A stretch of DNA of 64,000 nucleotides. It comes from an uncultured Bacteroidales bacterium (GTDB taxonomy: Bacteria; Bacteroidota; Bacteroidia; Bacteroidales; F082). Shown piece by piece: positions 34,036 to 42,884 of this stretch. A program made the translations under genes and the position numbers. Position 1 is the first letter of the stretch, and each line of letters opens with the position of its first letter. The stretch is from NCBI GenBank assembly GCA_946185535.1, contig CAMHJX010000002.1, positions 163,006-227,005 on the forward strand, read 5' to 3'. The notes below the pieces were generated by a model that saw only the letters and a list, made by a program, of their open reading frames with translations, was not told where the DNA came from and did not search any database.

Positions 34036-36324
34036 ATGGAATCCTTACCCGCATTATTCTCCGACCTTGCTTTAATACTTGTCACTGCAGGTATTACAAC
34101 AGTGATTTTCAAATGGTTGAAGCAGCCTGTGGTACTGGGCTATATTATTGCCGGTTTCCTCATTGGTCCCAACTTCGAGTGGTTCCCTGTCATCAACGAC
34201 CACACGAGTGTGGAGACGTGGAGCGAAATTGGTATGGTGTTCATGCTGTTTGGTATCGGTTTGGAGTTCAGTTTCAAGAAGCTGAAGAAAGTGGGAGGGA
34301 CGGTCGGCATCACCGCTTTGACCGAGTTGGTGACGATGTGCCTAGTGGGTTTCCTGTTAGGTAAGGTGCTGGGGTGGTCGCAGATGGACTGCATTTTCCT
34401 CGGCGCCATGTTGTCGATTTCCTCCACGACGATTATCGCCAAAGCATTCGACGACATGAAGTTGCATCGTGAAAAATTCAGCGGCAATGTCATCGGTGAG
34501 TTGGTGGTGGAAGACTTGGAGGCTGTCTTGCTGATGGTCATCTTGTCCACCTTGGCGGTAAGTAAGACCTTCGATGGCATGCAGTTGGTTACCAGTATGT
34601 TGAAACTTGGTTTCTTCCTGTTGATATGGTTCATCGGTGGTATCTTCATTGTGCCGACCGTGCTGCGATGGTCGCGTAAGTTCATGTCGGAAGAGACCTT
34701 GACCGTATTTGCGGTGGGCTTGTGTTTCATGATGGTCGTCTTGGCTAATGTGGCTGGTTTCTCATCGGCCTTAGGCGCGTTCATCATGGGTTCCATCTTG
34801 GCAGAAACCCTTGAGGCTGAGATGATTCATAAGCTGACAACTCCCATCAAGAACCTGTTTGGTGCCATCTTCTTTGTCTCGGTCGGTATGTTGGTCGACC
34901 CGAAGATTTTGGTGGATTATTGGTGGCAGATTCTTGTGGTGACGGTGGTTTTGCTGCTCTTCAAGCCTTTGAGCAATGTCATCGGTCGGTTGTTGGCAGG
35001 TTTGGGACTTAAACAATCCATTCAAGGCGGTTTTTGTTTCTGCCAGATCGGTGAGTTTTCCTTCATCATTGCCTCATTGGGTTTGAGCTATGGTGTCATT
35101 GACGAGTTCTTGTATCCCATCATCGTTTCGGTGTCTATCATAACGACTTTCATCACGCCTTACGCCATCAAGGCAGCGGTTCCGACTTATCGTTGGCTGA
35201 GTGGGCATTTCCCCGAGGGTTGGTTGAATCATTTGGAGAGCAACGACCGAGGCATCAAGGTGAAGAGCGGCAAGAAGGTGAATATGGCCAGTTTCATGGG
35301 CCGACAATTTAAGCATATCATCATCAATGTTGCCATTGTCATAGCGGTGCTGTTCATCTGCTTCTGGATTGGCTCCGAGGTCATGAAATATGTGCATGGC
35401 ATTTGGGGTATCGCCATCAGCGCGGCTATCACTTTGGTGCTGGTTTCGCCTTTCCTGTGGGCTATCGGCTTCAGGCATACCTTGGTCAAGACCACGCACA
35501 AGCTGATGGAAAACAGCCGATTCAATAAAACCTTGATTTTGAGTATCTTCATCTTGCGTTTCATTATTGTATGGGTGGTAGCTGCTGGTGTCATGCGGCA
35601 TTTCTTCAATGCGGCTTTTTGGTCGCATTTGGGCGTTGGAGCTCCCTATTTCCATTTCATCAATATCGCCATGGCCTTTGGCTATACGATCATGCTTCGT
35701 GTCATGAGTCCCGCGATGAAGTTCTACAAACGCATTGAGGATAACTTCCAAGGTAACCTCAACAAGCGTCAGTCGACGCAGGTGTTTGCCATCCCCGAAA
35801 TCTTGCAGGAGAACTGCCACTTGCAGAAGATGACCTTGAGCCCTGACAGTGTATATTCTGGAAAACTGATCAAAGAGACCGATTTTCGTGACAATTATAA
35901 TGTGAGTGTGGTCAGCGTGGAGCGCGGCAAACAGCTGTATGAGTTGCCTAGGTCTGACTTCCAATTGTTTCCTTTCGATAAGATTACCTTTGTGGGGCAT
36001 GAAGATCACCTCCGGTTGATGGTGGGCAAGGTGGAAGTCTTCGACGATGCGCTCATCCAGGAGCATGAGGAGAGTGAGGTGGATTTGTACAATGTGCAGG
36101 TGCGTCCCAATAGTCCATATGTGGGCGTTGCTCTCAAGGATTCGGGCTTGGCCGAGAATTTCGATGCCATGATTATCGCCATTGAACGTGATGGACATTT
36201 CATCTTGAATCCTTCGGCTCGGATTGCCTTCCAACCCGCTGATTTGGTGTGGTTTGTGGCGCAGAAGGACAAGGCTGAGATATTGATGAATTATAATCCG
36301 GATACAATTTCTAACTCACAATAG
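34036..36324 (+). CDS. CPA2-family cation/proton antiporter, copy 2
   Basis: 762 residues, colinear with copy 1 along its full length (same MESLPALFSDLALILVTAGITTVIFKWLKQP beginning, split between the two with conservative changes), so the pair is a tandem duplication. GQIGEFSFI and SSTTIIAKAF are conserved. A notable difference: copy 1 has VVEDLAAILMM where this copy has VVEDLEAVLLM, adding a charge next to the transport-site acidic residue. Two RCK-C-like domains close the protein. Ends in SNSQ without the repeat-derived tail of copy 1. A palindromic repeat follows. Confidence 0.9.
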   Translation: MESLPALFSDLALILVTAGITTVIFKWLKQPVVLGYIIAGFLIGPNFEWFPVINDHTSVETWSEIGMVFMLFGIGLEFSFKKLKKVGGTVGITALTELVTMCLVGFLLGKVLGWSQMDCIFLGAMLSISSTTIIAKAFDDMKLHREKFSGNVIGELVVEDLEAVLLMVILSTLAVSKTFDGMQLVTSMLKLGFFLLIWFIGGIFIVPTVLRWSRKFMSEETLTVFAVGLCFMMVVLANVAGFSSALGAFIMGSILAETLEAEMIHKLTTPIKNLFGAIFFVSVGMLVDPKILVDYWWQILVVTVVLLLFKPLSNVIGRLLAGLGLKQSIQGGFCFCQIGEFSFIIASLGLSYGVIDEFLYPIIVSVSIITTFITPYAIKAAVPTYRWLSGHFPEGWLNHLESNDRGIKVKSGKKVNMASFMGRQFKHIIINVAIVIAVLFICFWIGSEVMKYVHGIWGIAISAAITLVLVSPFLWAIGFRHTLVKTTHKLMENSRFNKTLILSIFILRFIIVWVVAAGVMRHFFNAAFWSHLGVGAPYFHFINIAMAFGYTIMLRVMSPAMKFYKRIEDNFQGNLNKRQSTQVFAIPEILQENCHLQKMTLSPDSVYSGKLIKETDFRDNYNVSVVSVERGKQLYELPRSDFQLFPFDKITFVGHEDHLRLMVGKVEVFDDALIQEHEESEVDLYNVQVRPNSPYVGVALKDSGLAENFDAMIIAIERDGHFILNPSARIAFQPADLVWFVAQKDKAEILMNYNPDTISNSQ

Positions 36325-36328
36325 TCTG

Positions 36329-36358
36329 GCGGCTGCCACACTGTGACAGCCCTACAAC
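36329..36358. repeat. Palindromic REP-like element, copy 1
   Basis: GGCTGCCAC-ACT-GTGACAGCC hairpin (one mismatch) followed by CTACAAC. It matches one arm of the longer element at 52281-52351. It could terminate antiporter transcription. Confidence 0.6.
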
Positions 36359-36376
36359 TGGTAACTCCTAACTAAA

Positions 36377-38449
36377 ATGATAGTCTGTATTGCCGAAAAG
36401 CCAAGTGTCGCCCGCGACATTGCCAAGGTGCTTGGAGCCAACACTGCCCATGAGGGTTATATGGAAGGCAACGGTTACCAGGTGACTTGGACTTTCGGAC
36501 ATCTTTGTACCCTGAAAGAGCCTCATGACTACACTGACCAATGGAAGGCGTGGGCTTTGAGTCGGTTGCCGATGATTCCGCAACGGTTTGGTATTAAATT
36601 GATTGCGGACAAAGGCGTGGAGAAACAATTCAAAGTCATTGAATCCTTGTTTCAGAAGGCTGATGAAATCGTAAACTGTGGTGATGCCGGCCAAGAGGGT
36701 GAGCTTATCCAGCGTTGGGTGATGCAAAAAGCCGCTGTAAAGTGTCCTGTGAAACGCCTTTGGATTTCTTCCTTGACCGAGGAATCCATCAAGGAAGGCT
36801 TCAAGACCTTGAAGGATCAATCTGATTATCAGACGCTTTATGAAGCAGGTCTCTCGCGTGCCATCGGCGACTGGTTGCTTGGCATGAACGCCACTCGTCT
36901 CTACACCTTGAAATATGGCCAAAACCGGCAGGTGCTGTCCATCGGAAGGGTTCAAACGCCTACTTTGGCGCTGATTGTCAACCGTTACCACGAAATCGTC
37001 AACTTCAAGCCTGAAGCTTATTGGGTGCTGTCAACCATTTATAGGGATACCACTTTTACCGCCACTAAAGGAAAATATGGTTCCGTTGAGGATGGTCAAA
37101 AGGACTTGCAGAGCGTGGAAGGAAAGGAGTTCACCGTGACCGACATCTCCACCAAGAAAGGCACTGAAGCTCCGCCGAGGCTGTATGACTTGACCTCGCT
37201 GCAGGTGGAATGCAACAAGAAATACAACTTGTCCGCCGACCAGACTTTACAGACCATCCAGAGCCTATACGAGAAGAAATACACCACCTATCCGCGCGTC
37301 GACACCACCTACCTGAGCGACGACATCTATCCCAAGTGCCCCGACATCTTGGCGAAACTGACCAACTATGCCGAATACACCGCGCCTTTGGCGGGCAAGA
37401 AACTGCCCAAGAGCAAGAAAGTGTTCGACAACAGCAAGGTCACCGATCACCATGCCATCATCCCGACGGGTGTGGTACCGACGGGGTTGTCGTTCGCCGA
37501 GGAGAAGGTCTACGACGAGGTGTGCCGCCATTTCATCGCCGTGTTCTATCCCGACTGCAAATTTGCCACCACGACGGTTATGGGCAAGGTGGAAGACGTG
37601 GAGTTCAAGACTTCGGGCAAGCAGATATTAGAGCCAGGATGGCGCGAGGTCATCAAGCCGGTGAAGCAGGAAGAGGACCCTTCGATAGGCTTAGGGACCA
37701 AAGAAGTGCAGGAGGATGAGGAGAAGACCTTGCCCATCTTCACTAAAGGTGAACATGGACCGCATCAGCCGCAGCTGGCTGAGAAATGGACCTCGCCACC
37801 GAAGCCATACACTGAAGCCACTTTGTTGCGTGCTATGGAAACGGCAGGTAAGTTGGTTGACGATGAGTCGTTGCGCGAGGTGATGAAGGAGAATGGCATT
37901 GGGCGGCCTTCTACACGAGCAGCCATCATCGAGACGCTGTTCAAACGCAATTATATCAAGAAGGTACGCAAAAGTTTGGAACCAACGCCTACGGGCATCG
38001 AATTGATCGGCCTCATACATGAGGACTTGCTGAAGAGCGCCGAGCTGACGGGTATCTGGGAGAAGAAACTCCGTGAGATTGAGCAGCACAAATACGAGGC
38101 GCGGCAGTTCCTCGATGAGCTGAAGCAGATGGTGACGGAGATTGTCACCACCGTGATGTTGGACAACAGCAACCGTCGCGTGGCGGCGGCTGTGGTGGAG
38201 GAGAAACCGAAGAAGGCGACAACTAAGAAAACCACATCTAAACAGAAGAAAGCCGCGGAAGGCATAGATTCCAGTCAGCGCGCTGGCCAGCGTGGTAATG
38301 ACATGCCTTCCATGGCACCAGCAACACCCACTGAAGCCATTATTGGCCAGCCGTGCCCGCTATGCGGCAAGGGGCATATTATAAAAGGAAAGACCGCATA
38401 CGGCTGCTCCGAGTGGCGGAATGGCTGTGGATGGAGGAAGGCGTTTTGA
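36377..38449 (+). CDS. topB: DNA topoisomerase III
   Basis: 690 residues. Type IA topoisomerase that decatenates and unlinks single strands, often working with RecQ (encoded at 3900 here). TOPRIM at the N-terminus (MIVCIAEKPSVARDIAKVLG, and the acidic VNCGDAGQEGELI), RVQTPTLALIV, the catalytic Tyr region YTTYPRVDTTYLSDD (about 297-311), and ENGIGRPSTRAAIIETL. After a Lys/Thr-rich linker, a C-terminal zinc ribbon with CPLCGKG and a second Cys pair (YGCSEWRNGCGW). Standard family size. Confidence 0.95.
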   Translation: MIVCIAEKPSVARDIAKVLGANTAHEGYMEGNGYQVTWTFGHLCTLKEPHDYTDQWKAWALSRLPMIPQRFGIKLIADKGVEKQFKVIESLFQKADEIVNCGDAGQEGELIQRWVMQKAAVKCPVKRLWISSLTEESIKEGFKTLKDQSDYQTLYEAGLSRAIGDWLLGMNATRLYTLKYGQNRQVLSIGRVQTPTLALIVNRYHEIVNFKPEAYWVLSTIYRDTTFTATKGKYGSVEDGQKDLQSVEGKEFTVTDISTKKGTEAPPRLYDLTSLQVECNKKYNLSADQTLQTIQSLYEKKYTTYPRVDTTYLSDDIYPKCPDILAKLTNYAEYTAPLAGKKLPKSKKVFDNSKVTDHHAIIPTGVVPTGLSFAEEKVYDEVCRHFIAVFYPDCKFATTTVMGKVEDVEFKTSGKQILEPGWREVIKPVKQEEDPSIGLGTKEVQEDEEKTLPIFTKGEHGPHQPQLAEKWTSPPKPYTEATLLRAMETAGKLVDDESLREVMKENGIGRPSTRAAIIETLFKRNYIKKVRKSLEPTPTGIELIGLIHEDLLKSAELTGIWEKKLREIEQHKYEARQFLDELKQMVTEIVTTVMLDNSNRRVAAAVVEEKPKKATTKKTTSKQKKAAEGIDSSQRAGQRGNDMPSMAPATPTEAIIGQPCPLCGKGHIIKGKTAYGCSEWRNGCGWRKAF

Positions 38450-38487
38450 AATTTTCCTTGAGCACTTGGATTATTGAAACTATGTTG

Positions 38488-38495
38488 TATTTTTG
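38488..38495 (+). promoter_or_regulatory. -7 box TATTTTTG for the phosphoribosyltransferase-like gene
   Basis: TATTTTTGC with TTG 19 bp upstream (38466-38468), 20 bp before the ATG at 38516; excludes the longer frame from 38474. Confidence 0.75.
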
Positions 38496-38515
38496 CAGTT
38501 GTAAACACACACACT

Positions 38516-39319
38516 ATGGGCGTAACATACGACAACGAGAATCAAATGTTCGTGTTCGACTTCGAGCATGATGGGAAGGAGGATATCGTCAACTTGACAG
38601 GTGACGGCTACCAAGTAGAAGCTTTTGGCAAATGCTTCTATTATGGCTATGAGTTCTCTGACCAAGTGGATAGCAATGTGCGTAGTGCGTTCATCAAGTA
38701 TGTGAAGTTTAATGACAACTTGCAGAACAGCCCCGAATTGACTCAGTTCATCAAAAAGGCTGTGGACAATCTTGACAAGAAGATCAACCTGTATGATTAC
38801 AACTTGGTGGTGATGCCGGAGTCATCAAGCGAAGTTAATCGGTATATGCTTCGTTATATTTATCGTTTCGCCCAACCGACCTTGAGGAAAATGGAACTGG
38901 TGAAGGCTTTGCCGTCGAGCATCTCCTTTGATATGGACGCCTATCAGGAACAGTATCTTGATGATGTACTGGAAGACGGTCGTCCACGTTATACCGAAGC
39001 GCAGAAGGAAGAAGTTAAACGATCCATCAATAAGATGCTTGATCTTATTCATCAGAAAGATTATTTCACCATTGCCAAGGATGTGAAGAAAAGCCGTTTC
39101 CGTCCCTATATGATGGAATTTCTGAAATTCGCTTCTGAAGCTGATGAAAAACTATGCGCTTCCATCCGTCAGCAAAATGTGTTGATTATTGATGATGTGA
39201 CTACAAGCGGTTCTACCTTGAACGAGATTCTAAGGACGCTTCGTATCCTCAATGAGGACAACGAAATCACAATCTTCAGCCTTATCGGCAGAAGAGACCT
39301 GATGGCCGATGCTGTTTAG
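38516..39319 (+). CDS. Phosphoribosyltransferase-like protein
   Basis: 267 residues. The C-terminal part has a classic PRPP-binding motif: NVLIIDDVTTSGSTLNE, with the two acidic residues and the TTSGST loop. The N-terminal 150 residues (beginning MGVTYDNENQMFVFDFEHDGKEDIVNLTGDG) are not a known nucleotide-salvage enzyme, so the substrate is unknown; the enzyme could also be a regulatory PRTase homologue. No signal peptide. A secreted lipoprotein gene begins 22 bp after its stop. Confidence 0.8.
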   Translation: MGVTYDNENQMFVFDFEHDGKEDIVNLTGDGYQVEAFGKCFYYGYEFSDQVDSNVRSAFIKYVKFNDNLQNSPELTQFIKKAVDNLDKKINLYDYNLVVMPESSSEVNRYMLRYIYRFAQPTLRKMELVKALPSSISFDMDAYQEQYLDDVLEDGRPRYTEAQKEEVKRSINKMLDLIHQKDYFTIAKDVKKSRFRPYMMEFLKFASEADEKLCASIRQQNVLIIDDVTTSGSTLNEILRTLRILNEDNEITIFSLIGRRDLMADAV

Positions 39320-39341
39320 CCAAATTCCAGTGATTATTGAT

Positions 39342-40340
39342 ATGAAACGTCAGTTGCTTATAGTAGCATTGCTAGCCTTTATGCTCCCCGCCTGCAACAC
39401 CAGGCGCAGCCATGACGTGGACTTCTATTACTGGAAGTCGAAGTGCGAGATAGGGGAGACGGAGTGTGCGTATTTTGGCCAGTTAGAAAGCAAGCGTTTG
39501 TTTGTCCGCCTCTTCGATGTGGATGTCGAAAGCGGAAAGGCGGTGGTCGTGGGACCGATACAGGCTTTTTCGAAAAAGCAACTGCCGAACGACAGCACTA
39601 AAGTGATACCTGTGGTGTTCATCACCAACCCGACGTTCTTGGATTATGTGGGCGACTCGGCAGTCGACAGACTTGCGGCGAATGTCAACTCAACGATAGA
39701 ACATATTATGGAGGCAGCTGGTGTCGCCTACAATGAGATCCAAATCGACTGCGATTGGACGCAACGCACCAAAGAACCTTATTTTCGTTTCTTGAAGCAA
39801 CTTGCCGACCAATCGGGTTGCAGCATCAGCTGCACGTTGCGCCTGCACCAGATTCGTGACCGTCAGAAGACGGGTGTGCCGCCTGTCAGTAGGGGCAGCC
39901 TGATGTGCTATGCCACTTCAAGCCCGATGGAAGGCGACACCCACAACTCCATCCTCGACTTGGAGCTACTGAAAGCCTATACGGCAAATATCGATGAATA
40001 CCCGCTTGACTTTGATGTTGTTTTGCCAATCTACTCCTGGGGTGTCGTGACCAACCATGTGGGCGAGGTGAAGCTCATCAACGGACTGACTGAGGATGAC
40101 TTGTCAACCTCCATGTTTGAGAAAAAGGCTGACCACCTCTATTTGATCAAAGAGGACGGCTTCCTCCAAGGCATGTATGTCAACCGTGGCTTCACCGTGA
40201 AAATTGAAGACATCACGCCAGAGCTACTCGCCGAGGCGAAACAATACCTTGATCACCAAATCGGCAGGGACTTTCCATGGGTGTATTTCCATCTGAGTCA
40301 AGGGTTTCTGACCCGATATAGTATGGACAATTTAAAATAA
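39342..40340 (+). CDS. Lipoprotein of unknown function, possible TIM-barrel fold
   Basis: 332 residues from the ATG at 39342 (a longer frame from 39309 would overlap the previous gene). SPII signal with lipobox LPAC (Cys18). Segment EIQIDCDWTQRTKEPYFRFLKQL, followed by ISCTLRLHQI, SLMCYA and DFDVVLPIYSW, has the strand-by-strand pattern of TIM-barrel proteins such as DUF3142 members; this is a fold guess only. It may be expressed with the 766-residue secreted protein downstream; an inverted-repeat element lies between them. Confidence 0.75.
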   Translation: MKRQLLIVALLAFMLPACNTRRSHDVDFYYWKSKCEIGETECAYFGQLESKRLFVRLFDVDVESGKAVVVGPIQAFSKKQLPNDSTKVIPVVFITNPTFLDYVGDSAVDRLAANVNSTIEHIMEAAGVAYNEIQIDCDWTQRTKEPYFRFLKQLADQSGCSISCTLRLHQIRDRQKTGVPPVSRGSLMCYATSSPMEGDTHNSILDLELLKAYTANIDEYPLDFDVVLPIYSWGVVTNHVGEVKLINGLTEDDLSTSMFEKKADHLYLIKEDGFLQGMYVNRGFTVKIEDITPELLAEAKQYLDHQIGRDFPWVYFHLSQGFLTRYSMDNLK

Positions 40341-40387
40341 GTAGATGAGCAAATTCAGTTTACATAAAAGACTCGAGACTGTGTATG

Positions 40388-40462
40388 GCAGTTAGCTATC
40401 AGCAATCAGCAATCAGCCCAGGGCAACCGAGCTGATAGCTGATTGCTGACGGCTGATAGCTA
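40388..40462. repeat. Inverted-arm element made of CTGATAG/CAATCAG words
   Basis: Left arm GCTATCAGCAATCAGCAATC (about 40388-40413); right arm built of GCTGATAG and GATTGCTGA words (about 40431-40462). The arms can pair to give a long imperfect hairpin. The same words recur at 44097-44172. Confidence 0.65.
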
Positions 40463-40493
40463 CACAAGTCCCAAAGTCAAAAACAATATAGTA

Positions 40494-40501
40494 TAATTTT
40501 G
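40494..40501 (+). promoter_or_regulatory. -7 box TAATTTTG ahead of the 766-aa secreted protein gene
   Basis: TAATTTTG 19 bp before the ATG at 40521. Confidence 0.5.
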
Positions 40502-40520
40502 AACAATTACTTAAAACCTT

Positions 40521-42821
40521 ATGAATATGCGTAAAAGACTTCTGCTTGTTGCCCTTGTGCTTATGGCATTTTGGGGCAAGACCTTTGCTTGTGGAGGTTG
40601 GGATGATTTCGACCAGACCTATTACAACCTCTTCGCTCAGGAAATCATGAAAGACCCGCGTTACCATCCATTCCTGTTGACCTACGACAGCCGCTATTAC
40701 CCTGGCGAAACGCTTCGCAATGGCAACATCGAGGAGTGGCAAAAGTACTTGGGGCTGAGCTATGAAGACACCTATTATCTGGTGTTCAAATCCACCCGCG
40801 ATGACCTTCAAAAACTCACCAAAGGCAAGACCGCTTCCGACAAGAAATTGGCTTTTGCCACACCTGAGTTCGTGAAGCAACACAAACAGGCACTGCTCTA
40901 TCTTGCCTACACCAAATACCTGGAACCTTACATGCGTATCATCCCCGATACTGAGAGTGAGGTCTACATGTGGTATTGGGATGAGCAATATGAGCACAAC
41001 GCCGGTGACTTGGACTATGAAAAGGTGAAAACGGTGCTCACCAAGAGCTGGAATGCCGAAAGCGACAACGAACTTAAATTGCGCTATGGCTATCAGCTGG
41101 TCAGGTTGGCGCATTACACACGGCGCTTTAAAGAGGCTGTTCAACTGTTTGACCAGTATGTGAAGCCGCTGAACATGCGCACCGAGATGTATTACTACGC
41201 TTTGAGTCAGAAAGCGGGTGCCTTGCGTGGCATGGGCGAGACCGAGAAGGCCAACCGTGAGTTCATCCATGTGTTCACCAACTCCCTCGACTTGAAGACC
41301 GTGGCCTACAGCTCTATGACCTTTGGCTGGGAATCTGAAATCAACTTTGAAGATTTCGTGGCTGGTGCCGCCGACGACAATGAGCGCAACGACATCTATT
41401 TCATGATGGGTTATGGCGATTTCAACAATCCCGTCAACGAGATTGAGAAAATCATTGCCAACGATCCCAATGCTATTCAAGCCATGGTGCTGATGGTGCG
41501 CGCCATCAATAAGATTGAGCGTGAACTGTTGGGTGAGTATTACGATTATGATATGGTCTCCCAATCGCGTTACCCCTATTGGGATGAGGACAAGGAAGAG
41601 AACCTTCGTCCGTTCTTCAATCAGGCCATGAGGGTGTGCGACAGACAGTGTGAGCAGGCCAAAGACCATAACTTCTGGAACTTGGCTTCCTCGTATCTGC
41701 ATTTCCTGAACAAGGATTTCGACATCGCTAGCAGCCAGTTGGGCAAAGTGAAGTCGAACGATGCGCTATATAAGACCATGGTGCGTAACCTGACTGCTTA
41801 TATCGACATCTGCCGTCAGCCTAAGATCACTTCCGACGAGGAGCGCCGACTTTTTGCCGAATACCGCGATTTGTTTACTGCAACGAATAGCGTGTTGTAT
41901 GATAATCAGTATGTTTTTAACGACTATTTTCTTGGAGGTAAGACCTTCGTCGATGAAGTGCTGACCAACCGTTATGCCTTGCAGGGTGAAAAGGCCAAGT
42001 CGTTTTTGGTGATGCATCATCTGACTGCTATCGAAGGCGCACCTAATGACAAATTGCTTGATGAGATCCAAGCCTTTTTGAACAAGAAAAAGAAGACTCC
42101 CTTGGAGGAAAATCTTGCAGAACTCAGGACAGTCGGTTTGGACAATTACAACAATTACATTGCTTATGTAAAAGGTGTGTTACGCCTGACCGAAGGCGAC
42201 TTCAAGGCGGCCAAACCGCTGTTCGACAAACAGACCCGCCTGACGGAATCGAAACGCATCTTTGGCCATAACATCAGGGTGTGGTATAGTGGCGAGGAGA
42301 ATGTCATCATGCGCGACGATTACCTCTATGAGTTCCCCTGCATTCACGACAAGATGAATGAGGCCGAAGTAACCGATGCTTTGATGCAGTTGCAGAAAAT
42401 CGGCGAAAAGCATAATGGGGATGAATCGGCAAAAGCCAACTATCTGATTGGTAATTTTTTCTATAATGTCAGCCTGACGGGTTATTACCGCCATTATCTC
42501 CGCTTCGACAAGAACAATGGTTTCAACTATGAGAAGTTTGGTTTTGATGCTGAATCTTATCAGAACACGGTGCAGGTGTCGAACACTTATTTGGATAAAG
42601 CCATGAAAGAGGCTTCAGACCCCGAACTGAAGGCTCACATCGCATTCGCATTAGCGAAGAATGCCCAACAGGATTTGGAAAGACAAGGATTCGATGAAAT
42701 CCAATCTGTTTCAGACCCTCATTATCGTGAGTTTGAAAAGTATGAGCAGACGGCTTACTTCAAGACGGTGCTTTCCAATTGCTTGTATTACAGGGCTTAT
42801 TACACTACTTACGCCAGATAA
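40521..42821 (+). CDS. Large secreted protein of unknown function, TPR-like repeats
   Basis: 766 residues with a signal peptide (about 1-24, MRKRLLLVALVLMAFWGKTFA), then ACGGWDD. From about 190 to the end the sequence is all-helical with TPR-like pairs (RLAHYTRRFKEAVQLFDQYV, YYYALSQKAGALRGMGETEKANREF, VRNLTAYIDICRQ, YVKGVLRLTEGDFKAAKPLFDKQ). No catalytic motif was recognised. Probably a periplasmic scaffold. Neighbouring lipoprotein at 39342 may be its partner. Confidence 0.8.
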   Translation: MNMRKRLLLVALVLMAFWGKTFACGGWDDFDQTYYNLFAQEIMKDPRYHPFLLTYDSRYYPGETLRNGNIEEWQKYLGLSYEDTYYLVFKSTRDDLQKLTKGKTASDKKLAFATPEFVKQHKQALLYLAYTKYLEPYMRIIPDTESEVYMWYWDEQYEHNAGDLDYEKVKTVLTKSWNAESDNELKLRYGYQLVRLAHYTRRFKEAVQLFDQYVKPLNMRTEMYYYALSQKAGALRGMGETEKANREFIHVFTNSLDLKTVAYSSMTFGWESEINFEDFVAGAADDNERNDIYFMMGYGDFNNPVNEIEKIIANDPNAIQAMVLMVRAINKIERELLGEYYDYDMVSQSRYPYWDEDKEENLRPFFNQAMRVCDRQCEQAKDHNFWNLASSYLHFLNKDFDIASSQLGKVKSNDALYKTMVRNLTAYIDICRQPKITSDEERRLFAEYRDLFTATNSVLYDNQYVFNDYFLGGKTFVDEVLTNRYALQGEKAKSFLVMHHLTAIEGAPNDKLLDEIQAFLNKKKKTPLEENLAELRTVGLDNYNNYIAYVKGVLRLTEGDFKAAKPLFDKQTRLTESKRIFGHNIRVWYSGEENVIMRDDYLYEFPCIHDKMNEAEVTDALMQLQKIGEKHNGDESAKANYLIGNFFYNVSLTGYYRHYLRFDKNNGFNYEKFGFDAESYQNTVQVSNTYLDKAMKEASDPELKAHIAFALAKNAQQDLERQGFDEIQSVSDPHYREFEKYEQTAYFKTVLSNCLYYRAYYTTYAR

Positions 42822-42829
42822 AGTAAAAT

Positions 42830-42868
42830 GTTAAGGGCGTACGGGTCGGAACCTGTACGCCCTTAATC
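42830..42868. terminator. Bidirectional terminator between the 766-aa protein gene and pncB
   Basis: Stem TAAGGGCGTAC/GTACGCCCTTA (42832-42842 and 42855-42865) between convergent genes; moderate T-tail. Confidence 0.7.
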
Positions 42869-42884
42869 TATCTTTGGAGAAGGA

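Noticed and set aside
35074-36234. 386-codon minus-strand frame within antiporter copy 2
   Set aside because: The plus strand has full-length homology to copy 1; the minus frame is rich in His/Gln/Arg with no motif.
40413-41702. 429-codon minus-strand frame over the 766-aa secreted protein
   Set aside because: The plus frame has a signal peptide and regular helical repeats and extends beyond; the minus frame starts inside it and crosses a repeat.
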